Positions 22,801-34,269 of a stretch of 64,000 bases of DNA are shown piece after piece. This stretch comes from Dryas octopetala (taxonomy: Eukaryota; Streptophyta; Magnoliopsida; Rosales; Rosaceae), in assembly GCA_963921425.1 (NCBI GenBank), contig OY992832.1, positions 29,415,489 through 29,479,488 on the forward strand, read 5' to 3'. The position numbers and the translations under genes are program-made. Numbering within the stretch: the first letter of the stretch is position 1; each line of letters opens with the position of its first letter. Under the pieces are notes generated by a model that was not told where the DNA came from, ran no database searches, and saw only the letters and a list, made by a program, of their open reading frames with translations.

Positions 22801-23790
22801 AATTTGGGGAAACAAAAATAAAGGGAAGATGGGAGATCTCCACATTGTGTCTTCCTACCACCAACCCTCTAACCAGCTTATTCTCTCTTGGCCTTTCTAG
22901 TAGTCTACTAAAAACATCCACAACTATGGTAAAAAGAAACAGTGATAAAGGGTTGGCTTGCCTCAATCCTCTTGATGCTCTGACTTTTCCTCTAGGCTCC
23001 CCATATCATAATTGAAAAACTGGCAGACTTCATACAGCCCTCTACAGACTTTCTCCACTTTTGACCGAACCCTTTTCTTCCATCACGTAGTCCAAAAAAT
23101 TCCATTCCACGTGGTCTTAAGCTTTCTCAAAGTCAATTTGGAGGTGCATGCATAAACTTTTGGAAGTTTTTGCTTATCTAAATCTTAAAGGCCGGACGCT
23201 ACCCTATTAACCCTCTTCTAAGCTTAACCCTGCCCGCAAAACCATCCCTTCTTTCTGCTTCTGCCTAATCTCCTTCACCACTTCATTGGCCACCAAAACA
23301 GCATCCAAGATCTGCCTTCCTTTTACAAAAGCACCCTGTGCTAATGAAATAGTACCCCCAAGAGCCTCTCTCAGCTGGAATGCCAGCACCTTTGCAACTA
23401 TCTTACACAACTTGTCACCAAACTAATAGGTCTGTGATCCCCAATTTTTAAAGAAACCGACTTCTTTGAAATCAAACAAATGTAGGTTTCATTTGCTGCT
23501 GCATTGATAATTCCACTTCTAAGAAACTCTTCCAACACTTTCAGCACATCATCCTTTACAATATCCCAACACCTCGGGAACAATTCCATGATAAACCATC
23601 TAGGCCCCGCGATTTGTCTTTATTGCAATCCCCAACCTTCTAAACCTTCTCGATCATCCAACTTCCTAAACTTATCTTCCACCTCTTTTTTCGCTTCTTT
23701 GAATCCCCAACCACCTCTTTGTTCCAACCTTTAATTTTCCTTGTCAATTTTGCTTCATCATAAGCTTGTACCCTTCCTGACCTTTGACCT
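22801..23790 (-). mobile_element. LINE reverse-transcriptase fragment, minus strand
   Basis: Read on the minus strand, 23640-23400 gives CWDIVKDDVLKVLEEF, GIINAAANETYICLI and KIGDHRPISLV. 23410-23210 continues with KVLAFQLREALGGTISLAQG, AFVKGRQILDAVLVANEVV and EIRQKQKEGMVL. 22966-22860 gives the LSLFLFTIVVDVFSRLLER block. These are ordered blocks of a LINE reverse transcriptase. The YADD-like core is lost and frames shift, so it is dead. It abuts the plus-strand LINE end in opposite orientation. Confidence 0.8.
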
Positions 23791-23949
23791 GCTCCTCTCT
23801 CTCCACCATTTATTGAAGTTCGACTAGAAAGATTGATGCTCTAGCCACATGCTCCCGAACTTTATATTTTGTGTTAGGGTCAAAGCTCTCAAATTCAAAC
23901 TACCAATGGGCACTCTGCTAGGCAAGTATCACAGACCCAGTCCACAAAT

Positions 23950-24894
23950 GTGCAGGGCAAGCAACAAGTAAGTATTGCATATTTTTATCTTATGGTGGAG
24001 TTATTGGATGGTTATTTTGGTTTTGGTATTTAAATCTTAAAATCCGCATACCCTTGGGAGGGTGCATAACGGGGTCCTCATGTAGCTTAAACCCCGTGAT
24101 CAGTCCCTCTTGAAAAGCAATAGCAGCCGTGTTTGGTGGACAATCATTGAGAGAAGATATCTCGATCACAAAACGAGCAAGATAATCCTTTAGTTTTTCA
24201 TTTTTTGCTTGCTTAGTTCTAAAGAGCACTATTATATATATATATTTTTTTTCTGGTTACATATGTATTGCGAGATAAATACTTCACAAAGGTCTGTGAA
24301 TCCTCCTATGGACCTCGGCTTTAATTGCCTAAACCAAGTTAACACGGATCATGGGAGACTTGACGGAAACAATTTGTGGAGCAGGGCCTCGTTCTCACCT
24401 TCAAGGACCATTTGTTTGGAAATGATAGATATGTTCCAAAGGGTCTCCCATTCCATCGAAGAACTGGAATTTTGGAGTTTGGAATTTCTTTGCTTTGGGT
24501 GCAGCCACGATTTTCTTTGAGAAGGGAGATCGGTAGATTTCCCAAGCTACCTCAATTGCAAGCTGTGCAGGGGTTTGAGCTCGATAATCAGAAATAAGCT
24601 TTTTTATCTCTTCGTGATAACTTTCTTCACGACCTATCTTTCCTGCTCGCTGATCGTCGAGCTCATCTTCGACTTCATAAGGCTCTTCATCCTCAAGGCT
24701 TTATTGTCAATCGAGCTATTCGATCTCGATCCTTGTTTTCGCTTTCCATTCGTCTTATCGTTTTGTTTGGAGGCGGCCAATGCTTCAGCTGCCATTTTAT
24801 TTGCTTTTTTTACATTATTGGCCAAACTTTTGAGGAATGCTACAAGTTCTGTCTAGTTCATTGCTTTAGGAACATTTTCGTCACCTCCGTTCAT
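23950..24894 (-). pseudogene. Gypsy-type gag, broken
   Basis: From the primer-binding site the minus strand starts MNGGDENVPKAMN, hits a stop, continues LKSLANNVKKANKMAAEALA (coiled, basic), then KIPVLRWNGRPFGTYLSF, and after 24229 LFRTKQAKNEKLKDYLARFV with FQEGLITGFKL, which is the retrotransposon gag (PF03732-type) core. Several stops and frame changes are present; pol is missing. Confidence 0.65.
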
Positions 24895-24922
24895 GGTAAT
24901 TCAACTCTTTTGTTCGTTTATT

Positions 24923-24942
24923 TTCCCACAGACGGCGCCAAT
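24923..24942 (-). promoter_or_regulatory. Retrotransposon primer-binding site
   Basis: ATTGGCGCCGTCTGTGGGAA on the minus strand, a few bases inside the LTR, is a well-known primer-binding site form of plant Gypsy elements. Confidence 0.75.
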
Positions 24943-24946
24943 TAAT

Positions 24947-25458
24947 TGTTGGAACCAAAATTCTCAGTAAGAATTTATTAGCCCACAATAAGAGAATTAG
25001 CTGAATTGCCTTACTCAAAGGTTGATGAAAACGAACAATATTCCTCTTGTCAGAGAAAAGAGGGTTCGTCACCTGCAAAAAATACTATGATGCCTAAGTT
25101 AGTACTTTCTCGCCGTTGTATTGCTAGTAATCGCAGAAAGTGTGCCTACCTTTGTGTTCATTTGTATTAATTATTTATAGAGCGTTCTGATCAAGTAACG
25201 TTTCCCTTCATTCTTACATTCTCGTTCCCACGTCTTGCATGAGATGAATGGTCTTTGAATGACCCTTAAATTCCGATCATAACGTTCTTCTCATTTATTA
25301 ATAAGAACGTTATTCGTTTAATATTTCAGCATGGGTTGGGCTTTGCATGTTTGTTTGCCGGGCTGGTCCTCTCCTTTATTGCGGATCTAGTCCGTTACCT
25401 TTTCATTTCCTTGCTTTAGCCCAACTCAATAATCTATGTGGTTAATTTGGCACCCACA
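24947..25458 (-). mobile_element. LTR of the Gypsy element (512 bp)
   Basis: On the minus strand it begins TGTGGGTGCC and ends GGTTCCAACA, with correct TG/CA ends, directly before the primer-binding site and gag. It is therefore the 5' LTR. The partner LTR is not in the window. Confidence 0.75.
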
Positions 25459-26532
25459 TTAAAGCTCTTTATAGTTCTCTTCAACTCTTAAGTTTTTGTG
25501 TTTCTTAATTTCTTAATTTACATCTACTTTTTAATTAAATTATTTAAGTTTCAATCATGACCATTCTCATCAAGCAAGCACACATCAACATTTATTTCCC
25601 AGCCACCGCCCCATCAATCTTCCCATAAACTCACAAAAGTTCTTATATTGTTTTTTGCTTTTGAATTTGACCAAGGAAACAATACAAATAGGCCATGGGC
25701 ATATTGTTTTGTTCTTGAGTTCAAGATCGAGTGTCTTGAATTAACTTTTTTGATCAATCACATGAAAATAAAATACAAAAGATCTCTTCAATTTCATAAT
25801 GATCTCACCTTATTCAAGATACATATAGAGATTAATATGAAAATCTTTAGATCTTATGTGGGTTATAATAGCAAAAAGGTGTGATATATCATGATTGAGG
25901 ACTTTTAGTGCTCAACATAAAAGAAGATTTTCTTTATTATTCTAGAATTTTTGTAGACATAATTTTATAGTTGCTTTACATCGTAGCCCTCTAGCCTTGG
26001 TTTCAAGGATAGTGGAGTTGAGCAGCTAGATTTCCCTCAAGGTAGTCGGCAAACTATGTTGTGGCATCAGTTTTAATCTCATGGTTCAGAAAGAATTAGG
26101 ACTAAAGAAGATAAACAATACATATTTGATCTTTATTAATTAATTTGAATTAAAATTGAGTTGGATAAAATAGTCTTTTTATAACAATGATAATTTTAAT
26201 GTAAAAAATAAATAATGATGTGTATTTATTACATCAGATTCGGACATATAAGTCTTATGCCCTAATAGGGCACAAAATCTCTTTCCTTTTATTCTCCCAT
26301 AAATTTGTGGCAAAGAAAAATGTATTGCAGAAAATTTCATTAAAAATTTCACCAATATTATCGGTTATATGCAAATTTTTTCTTTTTATGATTTTTCTAC
26401 ATGTAATAAAGTAATCGAGTTTTCTATAAATATTTGAAGATAAAAATTTCAAACAATCGAGTCCAAAGTATGCAACAAATGAAAGCAAAAAAGAAAACTC
26501 TTGAACTTCCAAGTGAGTAAACCAAGGTCCAT
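25459..26532. other. Downstream flank of the MATE gene, no gene seen
   Basis: I looked here for missing RFC1 exons on the minus strand and found none. The 3' untranslated region of the MATE gene must lie at the right edge (below 26533). Confidence 0.45.
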
Positions 26533-29500
26533 TTAGGTCCGGAGGAATTCCCAAGGTCCTGTTCCTATCCCTATCCTGCAATTGCATCAGTAAAATGGAA
26601 AGTTAGCTTATCAGTAAATTTTTTGTGTATCAACTGCCAAAACGGTTGAGATTTATTCCCTCTAGCATTACTCTTAATTTCTAAATTATACCTCCAAAAT
26701 CCGGCAAATGTTCGAAGACTCATATAGATTGTCAAAGCAATCCATATTCCAATGAATCCATTAGTGGAGGAAAGAATAAACAGAAATAGGATGCTGACTA
26801 TAGCCACCAGAACCTGGAGAGAAGGATGATCATCAAGTTTCCTTTGAAAGCATTATGTTATTTAATACTGAAAAACGGCAAATGCATCCCCAGTTCACCA
26901 TAGTTTTTGTTCATAAACAATTTCACTTCTCTTTAAAAACTAAAAAAGAAAATGAGTTCACATCATTAATTGTATTACAAGAAAGGAACTAAAGACTTGC
27001 CATGGAAAAGGCAGAATATGCAAAATCAGATGCTCCAAAGTTGACGCCGTCAAAAACAAACGCCAAGGCATTGATGGGTTGAGTAGCTGCAACAAACTGA
27101 ATTGAATTGGAAGACAATTAATTCAAAATGTCATTTGGGATTGAAGAAATATATATATATATATATATATAAGTTGAAATGTTGTCTTCTGTTTGAGGAC
27201 TTACCGGAATGCCTATGCTAATAAGATGTAAGACATTGACATCTTTTGTAAATATTCTTGCCCCATACTGCAACCCCACTCCAAGCAGGACCGCAAGCAT
27301 CAACCCCAAAACCAATCCCAACTGCAGTTTAAATATATCTGACATTTTAGAGAAAATGACATCATATGTAATATGTATTTGATCCTAATTCTGAAATATA
27401 TGAAACACCTGTAACACTCGTGATGCAGTGGCTGTAGCCTTGTCATAGTCTTTTTTTGCAAATGCACTTGCAAGTATTGCCTGAAAGTGTGAAGTAACTA
27501 CCACCAAGTCAAAAAAAAAAAAAAAATGAAAAAAAGAAAAGAAAAGAGGAAAATGAAACAATATTGAAATATTAACTGTACATAAACAAACAATATCAAA
27601 TAGGGTCTGCTAAAATAAGTTCTCTTGATTTCAAAACCATTCATTTCAGCCATATTTGTGGCTGGGATTAGATCTCTGTAGTTTTACAAAGAATATATGC
27701 CTAATGTAAATCATGATCATTCTATATTTTCTTTCTTAGAAGAAGAAACATAACTAAACATCGGCTTCAATCACTTTAAGAACAAAAACTAATTGAGCAG
27801 GAAATCTTTGTACAGATAGGAAAAGAAAATATAGCTAGTTTGCTTTAACTTCTACATGTAAAGGAGGTACAACCTTTTCATTTGTGGTTGGAACATGTAA
27901 AGGTGGTGGCATACTTTCTATTATAATGAAAATTTACAATTTTGGGCTATTTTATTTAACAGTCCTCTCAATAAACCAAAATTGCTACACATGAAATACA
28001 GTAAAGAAACTTTGAACCTCAGTTGATTAGACTTGGAAATACTAGAACCAAGACATTTATTGCAATAATAGCCAGAGTAACATCCTTGAAGTTGATCATT
28101 TCTCTTTACTACCAAACTATACTGAGTCATTTAGTACTTCCGGCCTGTTCAGTTTTCTGGAAGTGCTTTCTTGATTCTGAGGGGAAAGTTCAAATCAGTT
28201 TCACTCATAAATTAAGAAGTATTAATCAAGCAATGCACTTTGGTGATTTTCATCTTCTGAGGGATTTTTTCATGATTTTAAAATTTAGGAAAGAAATCAT
28301 CTCAAAACTAAGAAGTAAACATCATTGCACTAGGTTCATTCATTAAATAAATGTATCCCAACCTGTCCAGCAACAGCCAGCCCGTCAGCTAGAAGGGATG
28401 TTGCCAACCAAATCTGCAAGCAGACCTGAAATGCAGCCATGGATGTCGGTCCCTGGCGTGCAGCCAATGATGCAGCCAGAGTCACACAGAATGTAACAGC
28501 AATGACCCTCATTAATAATAGAAAACCTGGAGTGAAGAAAGGACTAATGGGGTATCAACTACATAATGCTATCTATGTATCTATCTTTTAAAAATGAAAT
28601 AGTGAAATTTGTTCAGAAATATGTAAATTAGAAAGCACTTGCTATAATGTTATCAAATACTTCATCAGATTTTCCTCACATTTCCTATGGCTACTGCTGA
28701 CTCAAGTAGCTGCTATCTTTAAGCTCTTGGAGTCTCCTAGATAATGTTTACAGAAATTTTCAACTATTTTAAGCTACATTTCCAATGTTGTTGCTCACTA
28801 AAATTAAGGCTAGAAGAGTATAGATCCTCAAAACAAAAGTGAAGTTTGAGATTGTATACAACATGCATGCAAGAGTCAACACTGCCTATTAAAGTCCTCA
28901 CCATTTTTAAGAAATCGACCAAATTGGAGATGTTTGATACTCAGGGGTAAGAGATCAACCTGAGCCATTAATCTCCACAAGAGTATGACCGATATTAAGT
29001 ACCTACAATGACAATTTTAACAATAAGAGGCAAGCTGCCACACAACAGCATTCCAGAAATCCCCCAAGAGAGGACAAAAAACAAGCACAAACACTGGAGC
29101 AGCAGTTAGATAAAACTTACTGAGATATAACATGGGCAATAGCTGCACCATTGACACCCAGACGGAAAACAAATATAAATATTGGATCTAAAATTATATT
29201 TGTTACATCTCCTGCCACTATAATAAAACAGACAACTTATAAATTAGAACAATTAAGTTGAAGACTATTTATAGTATATCGAAAAAGATCAGACCATAAG
29301 CTAAAGTGCAACTTCATTAAAGTATACCAGTGGCATATAAAGGAGTTTTTGTATCCTTGAACCCACGGAAGACCCCTTGCATAGCCAGTGAAAGAAGAAC
29401 TGAAGGAGCACCAAGCGACCTCAACATCAAGTACTGCTGTGCTGGTTTTAGCATTGGGGAATCCTGAACAAACAATCACTTCTTGCTTTAAAAATTATAG

Positions 29501-31329
29501 TAGCATATTTAGGGCTTGAGACAACAAAATAGTAAGTAAACCAAAATTTTTATAAGGAAAAAAATTAAACGAACAAATATTAACTTACAGAAGTGACTCC
29601 CATAAAGTTCAATAGAGGTTTTGCTCCAGATATGAGGAATATGGCTTGAATCAGGCCAAGGATGCTGCCAATGACCATTGCAGATGACGCTGATGGGATA
29701 TACCTTTTTTGATGCTCAGTTGTTACTATATTAAAGCTTACACCAACTGATTTTGAGTTGTATGCATTCTGACCAGCATCTGGAAAATAAAATGGGGAGA
29801 AAAAAACAATCATGTTAGAAGTTTTATAAACCAGTAAGAGAACATCATAAACTTTAATAGGATAATCAGGAAATGTTGATGAGATCATATTCTGTAAGTC
29901 TTTACAGAATCTATACGGAGTATATTTGTAGAAGATGATGAAGCATACCACTTTCTGGTATCAACTGTTTAGTTTCACCATTCTCTGATGAACCTGTTTC
30001 CAGGTAATCATTGACCTTTGTTTCGGGGCTCACTGTTCCAATAGTATCTTCTTCAGCAACAAAGGAGGTTGTGACACTAACAAGTGGAAATATTGCAATT
30101 CTTGATACTTGATTGAACAAAGCAATAGAAACTCCTACAGCAGCTAGCTCCACTGGACCTTTAAACATTAAGACAACATGGATATTGAATTTCTCAAAAT
30201 TGAGAATTAACAAAGATGTGGAGTTTGTACAATTCCAAATAGCTACTACTTAACAGGTTCAGCCACAATGACTCAGAGATTTAAGACTGATATTTAGCAG
30301 GTGGTAATTGGTCAATGTGAGAAGGATATAGGATTAACAGATAAAATATTAAAATCCATGTCAGTTAACTGTTAGGCTATAAGTGGACTGTGAATGTGGA
30401 TATGCTTATATTTGGCCCCTCAAGTACAAACCATATTGCATTTTTTGTCCATCCTTTTGATCTAAACGAAGTTCATAATTATGCTGGAGAAAATCAATTA
30501 GACCGATGTTAGCAAAATAGTGTACAAACATTACAGGATTTACATGTTTCTAACACAATTGATGCACTGGAACTACTCTTTGGTTGACATATTGTAATCC
30601 TCTGGTTGTCCTCTGGATTGATAAAGAAATAATTTTCTTTTTCAATTTTCAATCCAATTGTGTATTTGTTACCCAGCAACACAACAATAGTAAACCATGC
30701 ATAAAACTTGTTTCAGATGGAACAACATATGCAAAGTTCAAAACGAATAACAAAACAAGAAGCAAAGTACCTATTTGGCCAATGAATGCTGTGTCAACTA
30801 GAGAAGCGATTGGATCAGCTGTCAAAGCCAGTGCTGCAGGCAATGCAATTGATGCTATTTCTAAACCAAGTTTGTCCAAATTAAAAACATATCTGCTCAT
30901 ACAAAAGAGAATCCAAGAATTAGATCCTAGATTTCTACTGAAATTAAAAGGGGGAGATGGAGGGTCTAAATTGCAATTTGAAGATCATATCAACAATGGC
31001 TCTTGGAGACAAAGAAAAACATAGATGTGTACGTGCATGCATTCGTGCGCGCACACAGACACACACATATTGTCCTTTGCCCTTATTAAGCACGTAATGG
31101 CATATTTTGGAGCAAAAATAGCAGAGGTAAGAAAGGCTGAACTACGTACTTTTCATTGCTTGTATGCCAAAGGCAATAAACACTTGAACATTCAAGCTAA
31201 GGGACCCCTAAACAGGAAAAATAAATGAAAATGCATAAAATTGGAATAATACCTGGAATCCTTAAAGAAAATGCAGATAGGAGTTTTCCTTTTGTTCCCA
31301 TATATATATGAATCATCTTCTTCAGCCAT
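26533..31329 (-). CDS. DTX42: MATE citrate transporter, AtMATE/DTX42-FRD3 clade (13 exons)
   Basis: MATE carriers of this clade export citrate across the plasma membrane (aluminium tolerance, iron transport). Exons: 31329-31253, 30892-30771, 30158-29949, 29779-29589, 29463-29328, 29217-29121, 29002-28902, 28526-28364, 27480-27409, 27321-27205, 27096-27001, 26813-26692 and 26575-26533. Together they give about 515 codons in one frame, the length of Arabidopsis AtMATE. Borders are read by eye and exon 8 may be off by one base. Diagnostic blocks: ALTADPIASLVDTAFIGQI, GPVELAAVGVSIALFNQVSR, the variable acidic loop after SFVAEED (a clade hallmark), IPSASSAMVIG, NIILDPIFIFVFRLGV, MAAFQVCLQIWLATSLLADG, NALAFVFDGVNFGASDF, and the terminal GTGPWEFLRT. 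The start MAEEDDSY is the only ATG that leads into exon 2. Intron 11 has a GC donor. No stops; likely functional. Confidence 0.92.
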
Positions 31330-31810
31330 TGGTTAGAAAGTCGATTGATTGAGTCTCTTCTTTACTTTTTGATGAGAATGAGTTTCTTTTTTGCTGGGAC
31401 GGTTATTGAACAAGTTGTTTATTGGAAGCAGAATTATCAGAGCAATGGTGACAAAATCGATATACACGAATTCAGAAATTGTGCTCCAGACCCTGAAGAT
31501 TATATCATCAAAGCAGTCAACTAAAGAAACAAGATAACCATTGTCCATAAGTGTCTGATATGATGAAGCCACGAAGCAATTAGCAGTATCAAGTATCCTT
31601 ATAGGGAGTTTAGCTACCACGGTCCTCAGATGAGCAGTTAACCACCAAGTAAAGTATACCAAAGAAAGGTTGGGTTCTAAAAGTAACATATATTCTAACT
31701 GTAAAACTTAGAGCAGCTTTAAAAAATCTAGATCCATCAAAAGAAAACCTAGAGAAAAAGAAGTACCTTTCAATTCAACAAGCATGCCAATGAAGCCTTC
31801 CACAGCAAAC

Positions 31811-31857
<47 letters not shown>

Positions 31858-34269
31858 TATGATGCTTGTTCCACAGAAAAAGAAAGTGCCTGAATTTGTT
31901 TTTAAAATTCATCCTTATACATATCATATTTGGAACCTCAACACTAATCAAAGAAAGACAACTAAATTTCTGAGACTAGAAGAAAACTTAAACTCTAAAA
32001 GTATTTAATTAAAGGAATTTGGAGTTGGAAAGTTAAAACTCAGAGACATTTCAGCTTTGAAACCTCAAAAGAAATCAATAGGAAGACTGCCCAATTTCAA
32101 AATACAGAAGAAAGTTAGTGTCCCTCACCTTCAGTAACATAATAGTATCTCTATATCAAGCATGGAACTTGGATTTGAAACTTATAGCGTCTCTACCTTA
32201 ACTTCAGCTTTGAAACTTGAACACCTATCACACCAAACAAAAACATTTCAACACCTATAATTGAAGAGCTTTCTATCCAAAGGAGAACAAAGTTTCTCTC
32301 TCCTTGACAGGGACCTGCACAAGAGAAACAGACCAACCATAACCTATGACTACTTTTTGTGTGTAAGGGAGAGAGAGAGAGAGAGAGAAGCTGTCAGAGG
32401 CAAGTTTCTTGCAATTTGCAGCTCTAAATATTCTTCCAAAACTTCATTATATTTAGGACCCATTTACAAAATAAATTTCACACAGAATCCAATTTAGAAA
32501 AATTGATAATAATCTTATTTTAAATTTATATTTATACATGAAGATTAATGCACATAAATTCGAGCATAAACCTTTATTCAAGCAATTTTTCTTCTTTTTT
32601 TGATGCCACATTCATTCAAGCATGTTGTCTACATGCAGGCTCTTCCGGGCCAAGAAGTGGCCACGTGTAATAACACTATGGTGGGTCCTCCATCCTATAA
32701 AGGTTCTTTTATGGCATTGCAGTGCCCAGTTAGAGCTGCTAAACAGAGGCGATTACACGTGTCAGTCCTATATTGAAGAAAAACGCATATTTGCATCAAT
32801 ATCATCGAAAGAGGCACTGATGCATAAGTGCATAACCAACAGCCAAAGTGTCCATCACTTTCATGCAGAAATGACTATTGGTGGACAAAATCTATAAAAT
32901 AAATAAAATAAAACGTTACCTCTTCAGAGGGAAAAATAACTTTCACTTTTTTTCTTTTTATTTTTTAACTCCTATTGGATAAAAATCATAAAAGTAAAAC
33001 AAACCACATGGGTAGTTTTTCTGTTGACCAAAAAAAAGAGCTCACATCCTTACCAAAAAAAAAAAGAGCTCACATGTAAAATTTATGAACTAATTACTAA
33101 CACTTTTTAGCCAAAAAAAAAAAAAAAATCTAAATACTAACATTTAATTTTGTTAGGTTTATATTTTTATTATCTTTATCGTTTTAAGATGATTTATGAT
33201 CTTTATCATCATTTGAATGAAATGCAAAGTTTATACGGAGATTGCCCTTAGCCCATCACTTATGATATAACCATAACTAAAAGATACATTTAAAAAAGAC
33301 TAGACTATAGGGAGTGTGTGTATTTACTACCCAAAAAATGTTTTTTACTAATTGCATGTCGTACAGACTTTGTTTCGTGTAGCAATGACACATCAACAGT
33401 CAATTTTATCTATTTTTCTGTTAAATTAAAGGATAATTTTAGAATTAACGATATGTATGACATTGTTATACAAAACAAAATCTACATGACAATTAGTTAA
33501 AAAAAAAAAAATTTGAGTGATAAATGCACACATCCCTTATAATCTGAATGGTAAATATGTAAATTTCTCTTTAAAAATTATTAAAGAAATAATTCAAACA
33601 AAGAGAACGCACCACATATTATGATAGACTTGACCATTTAAAATTATATTTAATTACCATTTTTTATTAATTTTTATTACCACAAACAAAAAAAAAACGT
33701 TCGAGGCAAGTTTTAGACTCACTTTTGTATGTCCTTTCATACTTTTGGAAGATACATTCACAAATTCACAAATTACTGTATATTTAAAGGAAAAAAAATG
33801 TTTATATGGACACCAAATGATCAGAATTTTCACCTCCATGTTTAAAATAGCATTAGACTGTCTTTTCGTGGTTGTAAAACGGAAATCCATAAGATGATGT
33901 GTATCTGTAATTATAAGATATTCATTTTCTTCTTTAATATTACTTACTGAAAAATAAAATTATTAATTAAAGGAAAAATTGCACAAATACCATATGGCCT
34001 GTGTGCAATTACTACCAGAAAAAGAAATTTACTATTTGTCATCTGGACCTTTTTTCATGTGCCAGTGTGACACTTCCATTGCATACCACGATAACCAACT
34101 CATGCCCAGAGTTATTCAACCATTAATAAAGTAGTGCAACAAATTGGAAACATGAGAAGTTGCTAGACTGGACCACCTACGAAGAGAGAAGAGAAACATC
34201 ACCATTGGTTCAAAGAAATAATCTAAACCAAATAGCCAAATGCTGGAGCTGACATGATGCAACTGCCAT
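31330..34269. other. Upstream region of the MATE gene; no gene recognised
   Basis: The stretch contains a long A run (31816-31853), a short (GA)n tract near 32371-32390 and two ACGT elements (GCCACGTGTAA at 32660 and TTACACGTGTCA at 32753) about 1.35 kb before the MATE start, which could be distal G-box-like sites. The minus-strand frame at 31333-31689 is hydrophobic but matches nothing and has no splice link to MATE. The rest is AT-rich. Confidence 0.45.

Noticed and set aside
25459-26532. Possible location of the missing RFC1 5' exons
   Set aside because: I read the minus strand here for AAA+ or BRCT motifs and saw none. One kilobase is also too short for the missing two thirds of the gene.
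31333-31689. 118-codon hydrophobic minus-strand frame just upstream of MATE
   Set aside because: No homology, and no splice path into MATE exon 1, whose own ATG is well supported. Probably 5' flank.
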